A DNA stretch of 64,000 nt from Rickettsiales bacterium (GTDB lineage: Bacteria > Pseudomonadota > Alphaproteobacteria > Rickettsiales > UBA3002), in NCBI GenBank assembly GCA_028281385.1, contig JANQJY010000049.1, positions 1-64,000 of the forward strand, read 5' to 3'. The notes under the pieces were generated by a model. That model was given only the letters and a program-made list of their open reading frames with translations, did no database searches and was not told the DNA's origin. The position numbers and the translations under genes were made by a program. Shown piece after piece: positions 43,821 to 52,242 of the stretch (positions are counted from its first letter, which is position 1; each line of letters opens with the position of its first letter).

Positions 43821-44756
43821 TTGAGGAATGAAATGAGAAAAGCTACACAATTTCCGGATTTTTTTGTTATCGGCGCGCAGAAATGCGGCACCTCGTCTTT
43901 ATGTGCCATGCTCGAGGCGCATCCGCAAATTGTCTTTTCCGTGCCCAAGGAACCGCTGTTTCTGTCCCGTGATGAAGTGCCACTGCATCCGCATTTTTTC
44001 GCCACCGACCCTTCCGGCTGGGACAGGCATGACTGGCAGGAAAAAGCAGAAGCCCTGCTGGAAGAGTATCGCGCCTGCTTCCCGGAAGCCAAAGAGGGAC
44101 AACAGGTTGGTGAGGGGTCGACCAGCTATTTTCCCTCTCGAGTGGCGCCGATGCGAATTCACCATTACCGGCCCGATGCCAAACTGATTCTGCTGCTGCG
44201 TCATCCGGTCGCACGGGCTTACAGCGCCTATTGGCACCATGTGCGTCATGGCACTGCCATTCATTCCTTTGCGGGTCATTTGCGCTATGAAAATGGCATG
44301 ATACTGGAAATGGGCCATTATGCCGAGCATCTGGCACGCTGGCAGCATTATTTCCCGAAAGAGCAGATGTATGTCGCAAGTTACGAACGATTTGTGCGTG
44401 AACCGTTGGTGGTTTTTAAAGATATCTGTGATTTTTTGACTATTGAATCCACCGAGCCATCTCATATTAGTCACAGCAATCGTGGTTCTGTGCCCCGTTT
44501 TCTGCGATTACAGCTGATGATCAATTGGTTGCGGCGGATGGAGGGAAATCGCATGTCGGCTGTCCGGCATAATGATGATCATCACGTATCTGTTATCCTT
44601 CGGCTACTGAATTGCCTGTCACGGTGGAACCTGTGCGAAACCCCTCCCCCGCCGATGAATACGGCGCTGGAGCAACGGTTGAACCGCTATTTCTGTCAGG
44701 CCAACGCCGGGCTGGATAAATTGGCCGACAAGGAGATGACAAAAGAGTGGTGGTGA
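43821..44756 (+). CDS. Sulfotransferase domain protein
   Basis: FFVIGAQKCGTSSLCAMLEAHPQI PAPS-loop, LILLLRHPVARAYSAYWHHVRHG. Confidence 0.88.
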   Translation: MRNEMRKATQFPDFFVIGAQKCGTSSLCAMLEAHPQIVFSVPKEPLFLSRDEVPLHPHFFATDPSGWDRHDWQEKAEALLEEYRACFPEAKEGQQVGEGSTSYFPSRVAPMRIHHYRPDAKLILLLRHPVARAYSAYWHHVRHGTAIHSFAGHLRYENGMILEMGHYAEHLARWQHYFPKEQMYVASYERFVREPLVVFKDICDFLTIESTEPSHISHSNRGSVPRFLRLQLMINWLRRMEGNRMSAVRHNDDHHVSVILRLLNCLSRWNLCETPPPPMNTALEQRLNRYFCQANAGLDKLADKEMTKEWW

Positions 44757-44781
44757 AGCCGATTTCAATTGCTAATGCTAT

Positions 44782-44885
44782 TTCCACTATTCGATTCTGC
44801 AAATGCTTCCCAGCAACATTACCCGGCGCGAAGTCGTCGCTATCGAAGATTTATACAAAGAAAAGCCTGGTGCTAAAGCTATGGG
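44782..44885 (+). pseudogene. C-terminal remnant of a GIY-YIG protein gene related to 52243..53049
   Basis: FHYSILQMLPSNITRREVVAIEDLYKEKPGAKAMGL vs HFRYSILQTLPSNITKTEIDKIESLYKKKFGSKAHGL; no N-terminal part present. Confidence 0.75.
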
Positions 44886-44892
44886 CTTGATG

Positions 44893-45465
44893 CTACCTGA
44901 GTTTCTTAAGATGCTTTTCGAGTTGCTCTTCTATCTGATAAAGGCGTAGCACAGGTGATTTGAGTTCTTTTGACTCGCGCGCAGCATAGGTACGCAACTC
45001 GGATAAGCACTCTTGAAACATTGCGTTGATGATAAGTTCTAGCTCGACACCAAATTCTTTTTGAAGAGTCGTTTTAATCTGCTCCACATCGCGCAGTTGA
45101 TTATGTTTTGCCCCCGTCCCTTGATTTTTTACAATCGGCGACCACAGCATAAAGTGTTTCTGATAATCGGCGAAGTATGCGTTCGCGTATTGGATGTCTT
45201 TTCTGAACTTTCTGATAAATCGGTCTACATTATCCGGTTGCCTGTTCTTAACGTACTGCAGACCCGTTATGAGGTGAATTGCCACTTCACAGACATAGAC
45301 GATCTTTTCTTTGGCGTTGATACCAACTACATCGATTTCTCCCTGCACATCGGGCGTATATAAATTATACTCCACAAAATCGCAGCCTTTTATAATCTTT
45401 AGGTATTCCCCCGCTATTTCTTCGCCAATATTGTGCATGTTAATCCTAACGTTTGTAATACCCAA
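44893..45465 (-). CDS. PD-(D/E)XK-like endonuclease family hypothetical protein
   Basis: GEEIAGEYLKI...GEIDVVGINAKEKIVYVCEVAIHL resembles Mrr/Holliday-type nuclease core. Confidence 0.5.
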   Translation of the reverse strand: MGITNVRINMHNIGEEIAGEYLKIIKGCDFVEYNLYTPDVQGEIDVVGINAKEKIVYVCEVAIHLITGLQYVKNRQPDNVDRFIRKFRKDIQYANAYFADYQKHFMLWSPIVKNQGTGAKHNQLRDVEQIKTTLQKEFGVELELIINAMFQECLSELRTYAARESKELKSPVLRLYQIEEQLEKHLKKLR

Positions 45466-45468
45466 ATC

Positions 45469-45514
45469 TGGCGTCCCCGAGAGGATTCGAACCTCCGACC
45501 CTCAGATTAGGAAT
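45469..45514 (-). pseudogene. 3' half of split tRNA-Arg(CCU) gene (attL side)
   Basis: Minus strand ATTCCTAATCTGAGGGTCGGAGGTTCGAATCCTCTCGGGGACGCCA: T-arm, acceptor 3' strand and CCA. Confidence 0.85.
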
Positions 45515-45537
45515 GGCCAGCCGGTAGCTATACACGC

Positions 45538-45553
45538 TTATAGCGTCTTTTTA
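45538..45553 (-). repeat. 16-bp inverted repeat copy 1 (TAAAAAGACGCTATAA on minus strand)
   Basis: Exact inverted match to 48834-48849. Confidence 0.8.
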
Positions 45554-45633
45554 AATCCCTCGCAATACCAGGCGGTTTAAAAGATAAGGTTGGCTGCGGG
45601 TTTTACCCGATTATAGGGCCTTTTTAACTCTCG

Positions 45634-45653
45634 ACCTTGCTATCGCCTTGCTA
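45634..45653 (+). repeat. 20-bp direct repeat copy 1, candidate integrase arm site
   Basis: ACCTTGCTATCGCCTTGCTA, exact match to 55125-55144; itself CTTGCTA-TCGC-CTTGCTA. Confidence 0.85.
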
Positions 45654-45714
45654 CCGAGGTTGTTGAAGAAATAGCAGGTGGTAAGATTCCACCCACTACT
45701 CTTTCTGTGCAGGC

Positions 45715-45858
45715 TTATTTCTTTTTGTTTGGCCGCTGCGTTAATGCCGAGGCTGCAGCTGTTTTTGCTGCCTTACTGCTCTTAGGGTTACGCAACACCT
45801 TTGATGCTGCTGTACCAGCTTTCTTGCCTGTTTTTTCGCAACTACGTTTTTTAGTCAT
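45715..45858 (-). CDS. Small basic protein (47 aa)
   Basis: MTKKRSCEKTGKKAGTAASKVLRNPKSSKAAKTAAASALTQRPNKKK*. Confidence 0.6.
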   Translation of the reverse strand: MTKKRSCEKTGKKAGTAASKVLRNPKSSKAAKTAAASALTQRPNKKK

Positions 45859-46127
45859 GATAGTGCTCCTTCCTTAATGATATATTCTTGCCACGGAATT
45901 GCGGCAGGATGAATGTGTGACAGGAATTGGACTATATCCTTCCTGCCATAATATCTGGGACGCCCGCAGCTTTCTGCCATTAGAATGATGGGCATGTACC
46001 CAAATACAGCTTGCAGTGATAAGATCATATCTTCTGCCTGGCGGTTATTATTAAGGATATGCGGTTTAACCACTGCAATGGCAAACGTCACTCCTTGTTC
46101 ACGTATAACGGCACCTTGTATTCTCAT
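45855..46127 (-). CDS. Hypothetical protein
   Basis: MRIQGAVIREQGVTFAIAVVKPHIL...GRKDIVQFLSHIHPAAIPWQEY; overlaps the 47-aa gene start. Confidence 0.6.
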   Translation of the reverse strand: MRIQGAVIREQGVTFAIAVVKPHILNNNRQAEDMILSLQAVFGYMPIILMAESCGRPRYYGRKDIVQFLSHIHPAAIPWQEYIIKEGALS

Positions 46128-46138
46128 GCTATCCTCCT

Positions 46139-46534
46139 CTATCTCGAGCCACATGGCGGGTTAAACTGAGTACGTAAATGTTGTTCAATTCGTAGCCGGT
46201 CTTGCTGGTTCGGAACGTAGATCACGGCAACACCGAGCTGCTTATAGCCCTGTGCCTTCCATTGCGACTTTCTATCGTGATTTTCTACCCTTGACCGAAC
46301 GGCTTGAGATTCACCAACATCAAGAACAATCTCCCAATTCGACGAATTTCGCCCTAAAATGACATACACACCGCTTTGATCGCGGAGGTGTCCAGTGGAT
46401 AAGTATGGTCCCTCACATTTTATGCCAGCAAGGGTAATGGCATCTGACAATATCGTATTCACTACGCTATCCTTTTCTGAAATTAACAGAGGCAAAATTA
46501 ACTTTACCTTCAGACAAGGATTGCTAGAATACAC
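46139..46534 (-). CDS. GIY-YIG-like nuclease domain protein
   Basis: SGVYVILGRNSSNWEIVLDVGESQAVRSRVENHDRKSQW. Confidence 0.6.
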   Translation of the reverse strand: MYSSNPCLKVKLILPLLISEKDSVVNTILSDAITLAGIKCEGPYLSTGHLRDQSGVYVILGRNSSNWEIVLDVGESQAVRSRVENHDRKSQWKAQGYKQLGVAVIYVPNQQDRLRIEQHLRTQFNPPCGSR

Positions 46535-46602
46535 GTGCTAAGGTGAGCGTTCCTTGCGAAGGCTTACAATGGGGAATGTGGCCTCGTCCCATTCCCCATA
46601 AT

Positions 46603-47139
46603 CTAAATATCGTGTTTGATCATAATTTCCCTCCTAATTTCTGCTGCTTCGTAAGATACACCAAAATCATCGCTGATTTCTTCTATGTCATGATACTCTC
46701 GCACCAATTTTGTTGGCATAAGTAGAAAGCTCGCGAACGTGTTTGCCTGCCATTCAGGATCTTTATATGCAGGCACTCGATCTGTTGTTGCCCTGTTTAA
46801 TGCTAGCCGTTCATCTGAATGAAGAATTAAGTGACCTATTTCATGCGTTAAAGTGTAACGATCACGGCCATTGCCAGCGCATGCCCCTTCGTACACATCT
46901 TCTCGTAGGCATATAGTGGGTTCTCCTACTATTTTTCTTCCTTCCTCTCCACGCATCTCCCGTTCAGTTAGTATGCGAAGGTGATAGCCTTCTATAACCT
47001 CTGGCAATACAAACTCTGCAATCTCAACAATCGGCAATCGTGGTTTCTCGCCTACAGGAAGCATTGAACGAAATCGCTCAGTGATCCCTGCTATCTTTGC
47101 ACGACTAAGAGGCAGTGCCTCTAGTGCTAATTTACTCAT
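46603..47139 (-). CDS. ImmA/IrrE family metallo-endopeptidase
   Basis: RYTLTHEIGHLILHSDE zinc motif HEXXH. Confidence 0.88.
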   Translation of the reverse strand: MSKLALEALPLSRAKIAGITERFRSMLPVGEKPRLPIVEIAEFVLPEVIEGYHLRILTEREMRGEEGRKIVGEPTICLREDVYEGACAGNGRDRYTLTHEIGHLILHSDERLALNRATTDRVPAYKDPEWQANTFASFLLMPTKLVREYHDIEEISDDFGVSYEAAEIRREIMIKHDI

Positions 47140-47494
47140 TTTCCTTTTCCTCCCCTCCCAGAATCGTCTTTATCGCATCAAGCTGTTCTGCATTTAATTT
47201 ATCAAACCCACGCGCGAGGGCTGCTATGCACTCTCCATCGTCAAGAGGATTGTGTTTAAGCATCGCCTCGTTTTTCGACATTAAGGCCTTATCTTCGAGT
47301 TTTACTTGCTGATCTTTTGATAATTTATAATGTTTCGTTATTTTCTTTATCAAGTCATCTGGGATGTCGCGCTTACCTGTTTCAATTGCGGATAGGTAAG
47401 ATGATGAAATGTTTGCTGCCTCAGCCATATCCTTTAGAAGAATACCCTCTTCTAATCGCAACCTTCGCAGCTCTTTTCCAAATTCAGTTAACAT
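47132..47494 (-). CDS. XRE family transcriptional regulator
   Basis: MLTEFGKELRRLRLEEGILLKDMAEAANISSSYLSAIETGKRDIP; overlaps the ImmA-like gene. Confidence 0.88.
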   Translation of the reverse strand: MLTEFGKELRRLRLEEGILLKDMAEAANISSSYLSAIETGKRDIPDDLIKKITKHYKLSKDQQVKLEDKALMSKNEAMLKHNPLDDGECIAALARGFDKLNAEQLDAIKTILGGEEKENE

Positions 47495-47654
47495 GGCAGT
47501 ACCTCCCTGATTTTGGATTACAGTAACACAAGCGCCACGGAAGATCAACAAAGATTGAAAAGAAATCAACAAATTTGTGGATCGCAAATTGTTTTCCTTG
47601 CTTTCTCAGAGAGATACGCAATAATTCTTCTTAGAAACAGAAGATTAGAACCCG

Positions 47655-48836
47655 ATGCCGACCATTAAAATTACCAAGCGTGAAGTAGATGCGATACCGT
47701 ATGCCGAATACGACAAGCAGCAATTCTATTGGGATACCGAGCTAAAGGGCTTTGGCCTGCGTGTCGGGCATAAATCCAAAACCTTTATCGTCCAGCGCGA
47801 CATAAATGGCAAAACCAAACGCACCACCATTGGTCGCTTTGACCCATGGACCGTCGAACAAGCGCGCACCGAAGCGCGGGAAATATTAATACAGATGGGC
47901 AAGGGCATCGATATTGCCGCAGAAAAGCGCAAAGCTGCCGCCCAGTCGATCACGCTGACAGAAGCATGGGCGTTGCATAAAGAAGCGATGAAACGGAAAA
48001 ATGCGTCGCCCAACACCATTGCCGATTATGACCGCGCAGTGAACACCCATCTGGCTAAATGGAAGAACCGCAACCTTGTCGATATTACGCGTGCAGAGGT
48101 AAAAGAAATGCACAGCACCATTGGCAAAACAGGTGGCTACGGCGCAAACGGTATTATGCGTTGCTTCCGTGCCATCTATAACACCGCGATGAAGGACAAT
48201 GAGTTTTTGCCACCCAACCCCTGCATCGCCATCCAGTGGTTTAAGGAATATCGCCGGCAGGAACCTATCTCTGATAATAAACTGAAAGATTGGTACAAGC
48301 TGGTGCAAACCATCCCTAACACTGCACGGCGTGACTACCACCTGTTTGTAATTTTTACTGGACTACGCCGTACCGATGCCTGCACCATCAAATGGGCAGA
48401 CATTGATATGAAGGCCGGAACATTGCATCGGCCTAATCCGAAGGGCGGTAAGGAACGTGCCTTTACCATTCCACTACCCGATGTGTGTTTAGAGATATTG
48501 GAGCGGAGAAAGGAAGAAAACGCCATTCTCTACGGTAAGCGCTGTCCGTGGGTATTCGCTACCACAAATCGCAATGGTGAAGTGATTGCCATGCGTGATC
48601 CCAAAGAAACCAAGCGTGGTCTGCCATCGTCACACCGATTGCGCGATACCTATACCACAGCCTGCAACAGCGCTGGCTTGTCGGCTTATGATATTGAGGT
48701 CCTGACCAACCATCGTCCCGCCAACAACAGTGTAACGGCTGGCTATATCAGCCAAAGCATTGACCATTTGCGAAAACAGCAGCAGAAAGTAGCCGATTAT
48801 TTGAAGGGGAAAATGGGCTGGAATAAAACGGTATAA
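47655..48836 (+). CDS. Tyrosine-type site-specific integrase
   Basis: DUF4102-like N-terminus (YYWDTELKGFGLRVGHKSKTFIVQ-like), LFVIFTGLRRTDACTIKWADID, SSHRLRDTYTTAC, GYIS Tyr region. Confidence 0.93.
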   Translation: MPTIKITKREVDAIPYAEYDKQQFYWDTELKGFGLRVGHKSKTFIVQRDINGKTKRTTIGRFDPWTVEQARTEAREILIQMGKGIDIAAEKRKAAAQSITLTEAWALHKEAMKRKNASPNTIADYDRAVNTHLAKWKNRNLVDITRAEVKEMHSTIGKTGGYGANGIMRCFRAIYNTAMKDNEFLPPNPCIAIQWFKEYRRQEPISDNKLKDWYKLVQTIPNTARRDYHLFVIFTGLRRTDACTIKWADIDMKAGTLHRPNPKGGKERAFTIPLPDVCLEILERRKEENAILYGKRCPWVFATTNRNGEVIAMRDPKETKRGLPSSHRLRDTYTTACNSAGLSAYDIEVLTNHRPANNSVTAGYISQSIDHLRKQQQKVADYLKGKMGWNKTV

Positions 48837-48849
48837 AAAGACGCTATAA
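48834..48849 (+). repeat. 16-bp inverted repeat copy 2 overlapping the integrase stop
   Basis: TAAAAAGACGCTATAA, inverted match to 45538-45553. Confidence 0.8.
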
Positions 48850-48897
48850 CAGTTTAGTAACATGCTGTAATATTGAAATTATTATGCTCTATTGCGC

Positions 48898-48926
48898 TTG
48901 ACTTCTCTTGAGTTTATTGGCATATA
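48898..48926 (+). promoter_or_regulatory. Predicted sigma70-like promoter (TTGACT-N17-CATATA)
   Basis: -35 48898-48903, -10 48921-48926, upstream of structured leader. Confidence 0.5.
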
Positions 48927-48932
48927 GATAGG

Positions 48933-49115
48933 GTTGGTAGAGCGATCCACCATTAGGTGTGAGGTGACCATTTGCCCGGTGCAGTCCGGGGGCCAACCGG
49001 TGGGGATTGAAGAGCGTGGGAAATCCCCTTAAAGCAAACGGCACGTGCCATTCTTAGTGATGGTCAGACCCGCCGCCGACACAGTTTTGTTTTATTAAAC
49101 AATGCTAGTGTCGGT
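48933..49115 (+). ncRNA. Structured leader/regulatory RNA candidate upstream of alpA-primase
   Basis: TGACCAT(48965)/ATGGTCA(49060) long-range stem enclosing CCCGG/CCGGG and GGGGATT/AATCCCC hairpins; CCGACAC(49076)/GTGTCGG(49108) hairpin. Confidence 0.5.
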
Positions 49116-49179
49116 GCTTCTCTCAATTAATATGTCTGAATGAACTCCTGATGCTAGCTCTAACTATAAGGAGTTAGTA

Positions 49180-49467
49180 ATGTCTAAGATTAATGACAAC
49201 ATGGCTCATGTCATCGAGCAGTGTATAGATAATGCACTTAAAAAACTTTTCTCTCATGATTTTGCATACCCGGAATACTTTGACACTAAACGGGCTGCTG
49301 CCTACCTCGGCTTGAGCAAGCAACGGTTGGAAATATGGCGAGTTTCTGGAGATGGCCCCCCATACACTAAACTAGCCCAAGCCGTTCGCTACAAACGTAG
49401 CGACCTCGATGTGTTTATGGCCAAGCACCTCCGTAACAACACAACTGAGGGAGGGGCCAATGTCTAG
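49180..49467 (+). CDS. AlpA/excisionase-like helix-turn-helix protein
   Basis: DTKRAAAYLGLSKQRLEIWRVSGDGPPYTKLAQAVRYKRSDLDVFM. Confidence 0.85.
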   Translation: MSKINDNMAHVIEQCIDNALKKLFSHDFAYPEYFDTKRAAAYLGLSKQRLEIWRVSGDGPPYTKLAQAVRYKRSDLDVFMAKHLRNNTTEGGANV

Positions 49468-51676
49468 AGATATTATTGCCGATGCAAAAGCATACACCGA
49501 AGCCGGACTCTCTGTTTTTCCTCTACGAGAACGCAGTAAAGAACCGTTTGGCAAATGGAAAGAGTATGATGCTAAGGCCGATGATTACGGGAGCTTTAAT
49601 AGCGCTAGTAACATCGGCGTTAAATTAGGTGAGCCAAGTGGCGGCTTAATTGATATCGATTGTGACTGGGAGACTTTTAGTCTGCTGGCAAGTAAGTTTT
49701 TAGCACATTTGCCCAGTTTTGGTCGTGCATCCTCTCGCCACAGCCATCGTGTGTTTTTTGCCAATGAATCGGATAATTTTAAAACGGTGCAGTTAAAGCT
49801 CCCGTCTGTATGTAAAGATGACCCGCGGTTGCCTACCGAACACACTCTATGTGTGGCAGAATTTCGGGGGACAGGCGCTTACACCATGTTTCCGCGCTCG
49901 GTGCATCCTAACGGGGAAGAGCTAGCGTGGGAAACACCAGATGGTGCAATGCCGGAAATCCCCACTTTTGCATATGACGCTATTTTAAAGCATGTTCGTG
50001 TCTTGGCGTTTTTATCGGTTATACTGCAATGCTATCCGGGAAAAGGATCGCGTGATGAAATGCACTTTAAATTGGCTGGTGTTTTAGCGCGCGCAGGTGC
50101 CCCTTCCGATGAGATTGATCGCATTAACCTGACATTGGCTAAATTAGCGAAAGACGACGAAGCAGAAATGCGCGCTAAGGGACAAGATGCCGTTGCTCGC
50201 GTAAATGCGGGTGAGCCTGTGGCAAGTATGGCCTCGCTAATTGAAACGTTAGGCCTGCCTGATGCCTGCATCGCCTGCTTTAATGGCTGGCTTGGTATTT
50301 CGGGATCACATGACGATAAGGTGCGTGCACACCCCTCTATGCCATATCCTACTGCCGAACAATTTCGCCAAAGCAAATATCCCGATGCCATGCACCATAA
50401 CGGCAGTTATCTGGTCTATGATGGCGCAAGTTATCGGGAGTATGAGGATGATACCGTTAGGTCGACCCTGTATAAATATCTTGCGAAGGCCGTCTATGAG
50501 CATGACGGGGTCCTTGTACCGTACAATCCGAATGCAGCAAGGGTGAGTAATGTGATTGATTCGTTTAAAGGCATTATGCATCGCTCGACCGGATTATACC
50601 AGCCGCCATGCTGGCTCAAGAGCATGGAAGGTCTACCGCCTGCAAATGAGATCGTCGCCTGCCAGAATGGCTTGCTACATTTGCCTACAGGTGAATTGTT
50701 ACCGCCAACACCTAACTTTTTTACACGTAATGCGCTGGGATTTGATTATGACCCTGGTGCACCGCTACCAAAAAAGTTTAGAGCGTTTCTTGATGACATA
50801 TGGCCTAACGACAGCGATTCGATAGGCGTCTTGCAGGAAATGTTTGGTTATCTGCTGGTAGCAGATACATCGCAGCAGAAGATTTTTCTGATCGTTGGCC
50901 CCCCTAGATCGGGCAAAGGCACGTTAATTCGTGTTCTGACGAAACTTGTGGGCGAGCATAACACCGTGGCACCCAGTCTAAACTCGCTAAGTAGCGATTT
51001 TGGGATGCAAGGGCTGATCGGTAAGCTGATGGCAACGGTGAGCGATGTTCGCATTAGCAACAAAGCAAATGCCACAGCTATATCGGAAAATCTACTGCGC
51101 ATCTCCGGCGAAGATAAGGTCGAGGTAAATCGCAAATATAAGAACGCATGGGAGGGGTATCTGAAAGTGCGTTTTGTGATTATGACCAACGAAGTCCCAC
51201 AATTCGCCGATAACAGTGGTGCATTAGCCAAGCGGTTTGTACCGTTAGTGATGCGCCATAGCTTTTTCGGTAAAGAAAACCCAAACCTGACCAATGAGCT
51301 GCTTGAAGAATTGCCTGGAATCCTGAACTGGGCAATCGAGGGGTGGCGGCGATTAAATGAGCGTGGGCATTTTGTGGTGCCTGAGTCTGCCACTGAATTA
51401 GTCGATAGTTTGACGACACTGGCCTCGCCTATATCGGCATTTGTGGCTGAATGCTGCGAACAGGGAAGCGGCTATACTGTCCGAAAAGAGGCTTTATATG
51501 AGATTTGGTGTAAATGGTGTATAACAGAAGGCGATATGCGTCCCGGCACATCAGCCACCTTCGGTCGCAATTTGATGTCGCTGGGCGGTATCGACACCGA
51601 CCGCGAAACGGGTGGGGAAAGAAAGAACCTCTACACCGGCATTAAACTGAAGGATAATCCTTACGATGCGTCTTAA
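49460..51676 (+). CDS. Phage/plasmid primase-helicase, P4 alpha/bifunctional primase-polymerase type
   Basis: Prim-Pol GLSVFPLRERSKEPFGKWKEYD, GGLIDIDCDW; helicase FLIVGPPRSGKGTLIRVLTKL, RFVIMTNEVPQFADNSGALAKRFVPL. Confidence 0.92.
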   Translation: MSRDIIADAKAYTEAGLSVFPLRERSKEPFGKWKEYDAKADDYGSFNSASNIGVKLGEPSGGLIDIDCDWETFSLLASKFLAHLPSFGRASSRHSHRVFFANESDNFKTVQLKLPSVCKDDPRLPTEHTLCVAEFRGTGAYTMFPRSVHPNGEELAWETPDGAMPEIPTFAYDAILKHVRVLAFLSVILQCYPGKGSRDEMHFKLAGVLARAGAPSDEIDRINLTLAKLAKDDEAEMRAKGQDAVARVNAGEPVASMASLIETLGLPDACIACFNGWLGISGSHDDKVRAHPSMPYPTAEQFRQSKYPDAMHHNGSYLVYDGASYREYEDDTVRSTLYKYLAKAVYEHDGVLVPYNPNAARVSNVIDSFKGIMHRSTGLYQPPCWLKSMEGLPPANEIVACQNGLLHLPTGELLPPTPNFFTRNALGFDYDPGAPLPKKFRAFLDDIWPNDSDSIGVLQEMFGYLLVADTSQQKIFLIVGPPRSGKGTLIRVLTKLVGEHNTVAPSLNSLSSDFGMQGLIGKLMATVSDVRISNKANATAISENLLRISGEDKVEVNRKYKNAWEGYLKVRFVIMTNEVPQFADNSGALAKRFVPLVMRHSFFGKENPNLTNELLEELPGILNWAIEGWRRLNERGHFVVPESATELVDSLTTLASPISAFVAECCEQGSGYTVRKEALYEIWCKWCITEGDMRPGTSATFGRNLMSLGGIDTDRETGGERKNLYTGIKLKDNPYDAS

Positions 51677-52009
51677 TTACCCGTCCTAGTTGTCTTGGTA
51701 AAATGCTTATTGTTTCGATTGCCAATTATGAATGTAATATTCGGTAAAAAGCGAGAGTAGAATAAGAAATTACCGGGACAACTAGGACCCCTCCTTCTTG
51801 CAATTCCAAAGAATGTGATGAATGTGATAATTTTCTTATCGCGCACGGGCGCGATGAGGCGATTTAGAATTGAAACGATTGAAATTTTTATCCTTATGCA
51901 TACGCGCATGTGAAGAACATGAAGATTTCTTCATCACGCGCGGGATGCACGTCTTGTTTTTTTCTACCATCCTGCCCACCCCCGCATCTTCGCGTTGACA
52001 CTCTCCGAT

Positions 52010-52242
52010 ATGAGCGTATCTTTCTAGCTAGAGCTATCGAAGGTAGCTTTGGGGCTTCAAACCTCATCTGGGCGGCTGACATCAGCCGTAATGATGTCGC
52101 CTTTTCGACCTTATGGCCGGGAGGCGACAATGTATGTCCAATGCCTCGCGGCTAAAGATTGTCGCGATCATCCCAGATGATTTTGAACTCCCGGCTACCA
52201 GTCTTAGGGCTGGTGGTCGCTTGTTTAGATACGGAGAAAAGA
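52010..52242 (+). ncRNA. Structured leader candidate upstream of GIY-YIG gene
   Basis: GACATCA/TGATGTC (52078-52098), GTCGCC/GGCGAC (52096-52128), ACCAG/CTGGT (52197-52214). Confidence 0.35.

Noticed and set aside
45469-45514. Complete tRNA at the left end
   Set aside because: Only the T-arm, acceptor 3' strand and half of the anticodon arm are present; the D-arm is missing until joined with 55217-55256.
49082-49127. Possible intrinsic terminator after the structured leader
   Set aside because: Good hairpin but no following T-run; kept as part of the leader instead.
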